The notes under the pieces are model-generated. The model ran no database searches. It saw only the letters and a list, made by a program, of their open reading frames with translations, and was not told the origin of the DNA. Positions 58,726 through 64,000 of a stretch of 64,000 bases of DNA are shown here, in pieces; positions within the stretch are counted from its first letter, which is position 1; each line of letters opens with the position of its first letter. Position numbers and translations under genes: made by a program. The DNA lies in the NCBI GenBank assembly GCA_037447655.1, contig JBBHKE010003048.1, positions 460,036-524,035 on the forward strand, read 5' to 3'. This DNA is from Zygnema cylindricum. Lineage: Eukaryota; Streptophyta; Zygnematophyceae; Zygnematales; Zygnemataceae.

Positions 58726-59612
58726 TGTTGAAAAGAGGTAATTAATAGTTCAATTCTCTATTTTAGTTTTGCTATAAAGAAAGAGAGTGAGGATCAAAGG
58801 CGCGCCATGGCTGCCGCCATATTTAGAAAGTGGCAGATTTTGAAGTAGAGGATATTTTACTAAAATGTTGCCTAGGTCTAGATTTGAACATGCGACCTCT
58901 GGATTCTCTTTAGCCGAGCGCCTTAACCATTAAGTCGCTACAAAACGATACATGTGACGGGTTTCAAAGATATATAAACATTAACGCGACAGCTAATTAA
59001 CAGCAGACTAACGAAAAGGAGCAATTTATGCATGTAAGCGAATCTGAACCATGCAAAACATGTTTTGATTAGACGACCGGCATTGTAGCCACTACGCGAA
59101 GTGAGATTTTGGCTTCATTTGGAGATTGCGTCACGCGGTGCCACGTGGCGCCACATTATTTGGTAACGCAGAAGATGGGAGGAGGAACCATGGCTCCCGA
59201 TTTCACAGGTGTCACCTTGTAGACTATGTCGTACAATGGCCGTACAATAAGTACATCTCCTCTTGTACCTTCTTGTACTATATAGTGTACCTATTAGACT
59301 AGGGTTTAGTAGTAGGTAGTCGTGAGTAGGTAGACCAAGACTAAGTGAGATTTAGGTACCTCTCTCTAAGAGAGCTTGTAACTATAAAGGTCATCTTTGA
59401 CCAGCCATAACTTACTGCTCAGGGGAGCAAATTCAGTGATTCTTTTTGCGTTTGACTCAAAGGAGTCTTATCCTCACAAGGGTGAGGGTGGTCAAAATAT
59501 TTGTGTGCCTAGGCGGCACTTATTCAGTGGGAAAGTGGAAGGGGAAAATATGACCCTAGAGGCTTTACATAGGGTGCTCATTCTGTGGGTCAATGGAGAC
59601 CACAGAATTTCA
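58726..59612 (+). mobile_element. 3' LTR of full-length copia pseudo-element
   Basis: Begins TGTTGAAAAGAGG and ends TTTCA. The flanking 5-mers TCTTC (53388-53392) and CTTTC (59613-59617) agree at 3 of 5 positions, so any target duplication has decayed. Confidence 0.85.
58875..58942 (-). other. tRNA-like A-box/B-box module, antisense in the 3' LTR
   Basis: Minus-strand TAGCGACTTAATGGTTAAGG (58921-58940) and TGTTCAAATC (58881-58890). Same place in the LTR as the 5' copy (about 155-215 bp from its start), but its D-arm looks Leu/Ser-like rather than Arg-like and the middle differs strongly. Confidence 0.55.
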
Positions 59613-60190
59613 CTTTCCTTTCCCCTTTTCGGACACACTGCTATCCCTATTATCTGCCTTCTTCGTTGGAGCAGATGTTGCTGCAAAAAACCTCACTCCA
59701 CCAAACCGTGGTGGAGTTCCCTAAGATGGACGTTTCACTTGTCCACTGACAATACCCCAGTATAGCTTTTCACACAATACCCCTGTCTTCACGGCTTCCC
59801 AGTAAATGAACTCAGATGCGTTGAAGATGGGCACCGTAGAGGGTGGGGCCATAACTTGCGATTCTGTGTCCCCCATTGGACTGCAAAATTCAGGAAGCCT
59901 CTAGATAGCTTTTGACTAACCCACTTTCAACTAGAACTGCTACTACCCAAGCAGGCAAATAGAGAATTTGATTGGACCCTTGGGAAGGCAAATAGAGAAT
60001 TTGATTGGACCCCTGTGCAGTTTGGACTCCCTTGAGTCCACAGCAAAAAAAATCACTGAAAACACCAAACCAGGCGATTAGATTACAAAGTGGCAAAGAT
60101 GCCAATATATATACAAGCTTGTTGGGAGAGAGGCGGGCTACCTCCTCAATCCTCTAAGTCCTAAACCCCTCTCACAACCCCTATCTACTG
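59613..60190. other. Transposon-derived intergenic DNA with a 32-bp tandem repeat
   Basis: No gene recognised. AGGCAAATAGAGAATTTGAT followed by TGGACCC occurs twice in tandem at about 59952-60014. Confidence 0.6.
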
Positions 60191-60199
60191 ATGTACGAA

Positions 60200-60865
60200 C
60201 TAATCAGAAGACTATACAGTACACAAAGGTACTCTGGCCGATGTACTTTTTGTACGGCCTGTGTACGACAAGGCCATGGAGTGGACGTATGTCTCCTCTG
60301 AACTTGTCCTCACGCTCCCCGGTATTCCCGCTTCCCAATGACATATTGCCACGTGTCGCCGGGTCATGTCACGTCCAAAAACCGCCAAAGCAGTCATTCC
60401 GGGGTATCGGCGATGATGTGGTCTGTTGGATCCAAATCGGCTTTAATTCCTCGCCATTCAGAAACAAATGGCCGGTACATTTTCTTCGTGCGCACTAAAT
60501 TCCAACTAGTTTTATGTCCTCTATTTGTTATTCCGTTAATCAAATTGATGAGCCTAGTAATGTTTAATTTGTTATCAAACCCCATATATCCTAGCGAACT
60601 ACTACGACAGATTGGTAAGAGCTGACGGCTACGCCTCGCTCTGCCGGTCGGAGGTTCGAGTTCTGCTAGACTCAACCTTTTGTTGAGAGTTACTTAGGTC
60701 ACTCTTTAGTTCTGCCTATGGAGCTGAGGCAGCCATTGTTCCACCGCCCTCTCTCTCCTTCAGTGATTATAACAAGTATGGGGTCTAGAGAGAGAAGGTG
60801 GAGGCAGGTTGCCTAAGTTTTTCTTTTAGCTATTTTAATCAATTAAGACCTAGAAAATACCTCCC
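60200..60865 (-). mobile_element. Family A LTR, probably solo or fragment
   Basis: On the minus strand it starts near TATTTTCTAGGTCTTAATT after a GGGGAGG tract and carries the same GGAGGCAGG..., tRNA-like and Ser/Pro-rich blocks as 51200-51700. No coding region flanks it. The left boundary is a guess. Confidence 0.55.
60601..60671 (+). other. tRNA-like module in family A LTR
   Basis: Matches 51411-51480 closely (CTACGACAGATTGGTAAGAG, then GGTTCGAGTTC at 60653-60663). The A-box is slightly eroded. Confidence 0.55.
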
Positions 60866-61900
60866 CTAAATCTTGTGATTTAACACAATATGAAAGACAA
60901 CAAAAATGAAACGAGATTGAAACACAAAAAGAAAACAATAGTAGCATAAATTGGTGTGTACCCAATATGAGGCAAGAGCAGATATCACAACGTTGAATTA
61001 CAAATACACAAAAATAATACATTGACAAGGGAATTCCAACAAAAAAATTTCAAAAACACTATTTTTACTTCATACCAAATGTGTACATCTTCGTAGTAAA
61101 TTTGTACATAACATTGCATTACTATTGTTAACACTGATATGACCACATAAGTGCCCATAAAATTTTCGCTTTTCAACCTAACACTAACACTATTATATTT
61201 TTTATCAGTGAAGTACTTTGAAAACAACTGCTTCACTTAGAATTGGATTAGATTTACTAACACTAACACAATCCCTATGCTAATAGTTACTTTACCCTAA
61301 TAATGTTTCTCAGTGTAATAATAAAAAAAAAATGAACATAAACTTAAATTGTAATAAGATTAGAAAGGAAAGAAATAGAGGAAAAAACAAAAAAGGTTTA
61401 ATAGAAAAAAAAGACTAATCAAATACCAGTGAACAAAAATACATTTGGCAGCGCGAGTGGTAACGAAGAAAGAAAAAGGTAATCGAAATAGCCATGCATT
61501 TCGCGCATGGAAAAAATATTTGGAACCACGAGAACTAATGTTAACTAGTATATTATACCTGAAATTACAAACTTTATTTCATTAACGTGGCGGGCATAAT
61601 GTTCATGCTCGCGATTTTTAAATGCACATATTTTAAGGACGTATTTGGACATTGAGAACCATAAAAAATGTAAGCAAAGGGCAACTAGAAAATATACCAT
61701 GTTATCTAATGTATTTGGTACGGGGAACCTTATCGCGATAAAATTGATAACGATATTTATGAGTTATCTGACGGTGAGGGATCTTCGTATATTACGCCGA
61801 AACTAATCAAATTATATCGTCGATAAAGGTAAAACATATAATATATTATATCATAGTACTTTATACTAATTGTGTCATGCCACTTATGAGAATCCGTCCT
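60866..61900. other. AT-rich intergenic region
   Basis: About 1 kb with A/T runs and no recognisable gene, terminal repeat or RNA gene. Confidence 0.5.
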
Positions 61901-61907
61901 TAGGGTG

Positions 61908-62695
61908 AACTTCCATTAGAGGAAAAGTGGGTTTGTTTACTAGACACCGTACGATTTTGTACAAATTCGTAACATTTTTTTATTTTTGTCAGGACGAAAC
62001 ATGACGAAACATGTTTACTGGGTGGCTCTAATACTATATGCGTAAGTATTGACCATTGGATGTTTCACTTTTTTAGTTCCGCGAAGCAATCGCGCAAAAC
62101 GTCCAGTGTGAAGGCTCTCGACGAAGAGTTTCTTCACAGGTGCTTCATTGGTACATGTAAAGTAAAAAAAAACCACGAACAGCGATGAGAACGAACACAT
62201 CGTACGCCCAATGCTTCCGCCGGCTGGATGAAGGTCGACCAAAACATCGCGTACCATTGGTACATGTGTAAAGTAAAAATAAAAAATCACCACGAACAAG
62301 CGATGAGAACCGAACACATCGTACGCGCCAAGTGCCTTCCGCCACGTTGGATGAAGGTCGACCAAAACATCCTCGCACGCTCCTTCAGACATCCGCTGAC
62401 CTTCAAAGTTTGTGGCGCCTTTTTGACATTCCGTTTTTAAATTTTGATTTTCAATTTCAAAATAAAAATTTGGTGGCAAAAATCATTAACTACCTCCGCT
62501 CGTACAAATATTATGTACAGATTTTCAGTTTGAAGAATATTTCTTGATTTTAAAAATTTGAAAACTAACCTACGTGGCGCCAATCTTAATTGAGAAACGA
62601 TGTTTACTGGCAAGACATAATGGAACGACGTGCTAGTAAACAGTACAAATAGTCGTCTCCACATGTTTACTGGAACCGCCTAATGGAATAGAGGC
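61908..62695. mobile_element. Second foldback-like element, degenerate
   Basis: The left end (AACTTCCATTAGAGGAAAAG) and right end (CCGCCTAATGGAATAGAGG) are inverted versions of the foldback terminus seen at 40275 and 46550. Both are followed inward by 'gtttact' motifs. It holds a 110-bp tandem duplication (62146-62372). Confidence 0.55.
62146..62372. repeat. Tandem duplication of about 110 bp
   Basis: The block from TTGGTACATGTAAAGTAAAA to GGATGAAGGTCGACCAAAAC appears at about 62148-62247 and again at about 62258-62369, with small insertions and about 90% identity by eye. Confidence 0.85.
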
Positions 62696-62739
62696 CTTAC
62701 TTCCGTATAAAACTGTACAAGTGCACGGTCTACACCGTA

Positions 62740-62884
62740 CAGTTATTGCCGATAGTAATCAGGTCCGATATTTTTCCATTATTTATCGCGTTAATTCCGT
62801 TACCAATATACCGGACCAATGTTTATCGGTAGGTCAAAAAAGGTACATGTCGGTCAACGGCAAATGGCTACCGATACACAACAC
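62740..62884. mobile_element. hAT-like MITE fragment
   Basis: The right end CTACCGATACACAACACT matches the terminus of the element at 6246-6262, and the interior has the same CGATA/TATCGG character. No clear left end or target duplication. Confidence 0.45.
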
Positions 62885-63062
62885 TCCTAATATTACTAAT
62901 ATACAAAACCAAAAACTGGCAATATCACAAAAATTGTAGTAAATGCGCGGATATAATATTTCTCGATATTAAATTTATTATAGGATATCGTTGGTGTATT
63001 TTATCGTTTAACATTTCTGTACGATATGCAATGATAAGAATAGAAAAGTACAGTTGATCATC

Positions 63063-63577
63063 TACACTGAGAATCGTAATTAGAGTAAATAAATAATTAA
63101 AGTAAAAAATAAAAATAATAATAATTAGAGTTATTAACTCTAATTTGTGTAATCATTTTTTTTCAAAAACAAATTTTACTCTAATTTATCAATAACTCTA
63201 ATTCTGGCTTCTTTCCGTACTAATTATCAGCGTTGATATCTTTACTACAAATTAGGTACACGTACAGAATCTGACAAAACGTTCAGTTTCACGTCATTAT
63301 GACGTTTGCATTACGCGATTTGTGAAAACGCAATTACATGTATTAAATCAGTTTTTGTACTTTTTTAGTTAATAAAGTACAGTTTTGCACGGTCAGACAC
63401 CGACCGTACGCCACACTATATAAACGGCACCATAATTGAGTTGTTAACTCTGATTCAAAAAGTACCTTAAATATTGTAAAGAGTAATTTAGAATTATGTA
63501 CTCTATTTAGGGTGATAGAGTCAAAATTTGGGGCGACGGAATTAGCGTACACAACGTTAATTACGATACGCGGTGTA
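63063..63577. mobile_element. MITE copy 10, long form
   Basis: The left end TACACTGAGAATCGTAATTA and the right end in reverse TACACCGCGTATCGTAATTA match at 17 of 20 bases; TA on both sides; about 515 bp. It resembles the long copy 2 (5461-5952) in size and in its 'gtacgccacac...tataa' interior. Confidence 0.75.
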
Positions 63578-64000
63578 CCTATCCCATTATCTTCCTTTTC
63601 TGAGTTACGACTCTGGATTTAGTGCGTTTCGTTCAATTAGCGCAGAGTATGTTGAAGATGTGAAGCTTAGCCGAAAATGCTAGGAAAGTTCGGGAGGAAA
63701 GACAAAAAAGGCGTCTAGATATGGAATTATACTTACGTTTTGCCTTGTAGTTCTAGTACGGCTAAGGGTAACCTTCCATCAGGCGTTCACAGTAATTGTA
63801 CGAACACGTTTACTGGGAGTAATATTTGTAACACCCTTCCATCAGGTCGTGCCAGTGAATGAGGTGTTAGATTGCGATTGGTACCACGTAGGACCTGTTG
63901 AGCCGCCCGAGAATAATCATCATTTCCAAAAGAAAAAAATCGCAGCTGCGTATGTGTACGGGCGGACGCCGATTAAAATATCTAGTAGCGTCACGTTAAT
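63578..64000. other. Intergenic DNA with foldback-end fragments
   Basis: Two 'cttccatcaggcg/tcg' motifs at about 63772 and 63837 resemble the foldback terminus. No gene recognised. Confidence 0.45.

Overview
This is nuclear DNA from a eukaryote of the green-plant lineage, most likely a streptophyte (land plant or charophyte alga). Genes are split by GT-AG introns. The Hsp110 N-terminus and TPP2 align best with the plant forms. A plastid fibrillin-type gene is present, and the intergenic DNA is full of Ty1/copia elements and MITEs. I cannot name the species.

Layout. 51-1870 (minus) is the 5' part of an Hsp110-type chaperone gene, with a perfect heat-shock element 320 bp upstream of its ATG. 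2.6-6.3 kb is gene-poor and holds one MITE and a hAT-like element with a second MITE inside it. 7012-30271 (plus) is a complete tripeptidyl-peptidase II gene. I rebuilt 35 exons that join into one 4359-nt frame (1452 aa) with an intact Asp/His/Asn/Ser subtilase site. Four of its introns carry MITEs. 31822-33629 (plus) is a four-exon PAP/fibrillin gene of 260 aa with a putative plastid transit peptide and a MITE in intron 2. 37772-38606 (minus) is a three-exon PLAC8 (Cys-rich membrane protein) gene whose last exon runs into a GGGA microsatellite.

From 39 kb to the end the window is almost all mobile DNA. It holds a MITE with a hAT-type MITE inserted in it (perfect 8-bp duplication), a 1.45-kb foldback palindrome plus an extra arm, and a young gag-only LTR retrotransposon (LTRs about 99% identical) inserted in that arm. 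Beyond these lie a TTAA-flanked MITE, a mosaic of minus-strand copia remnants around a 10-N assembly gap, a full-length but broken copia element (53393-59612), a further LTR fragment, a second foldback-like element and another long MITE.

Three points stand out. The gag-only and the full-length copia elements share a primer-binding site matching the anticodon arm of initiator tRNA-Met rather than its 3' end. The LTRs of two copia families each carry a tRNA-like A-box/B-box module antisense to the element. One TA-flanked MITE family recurs at least nine times, five of them within introns.
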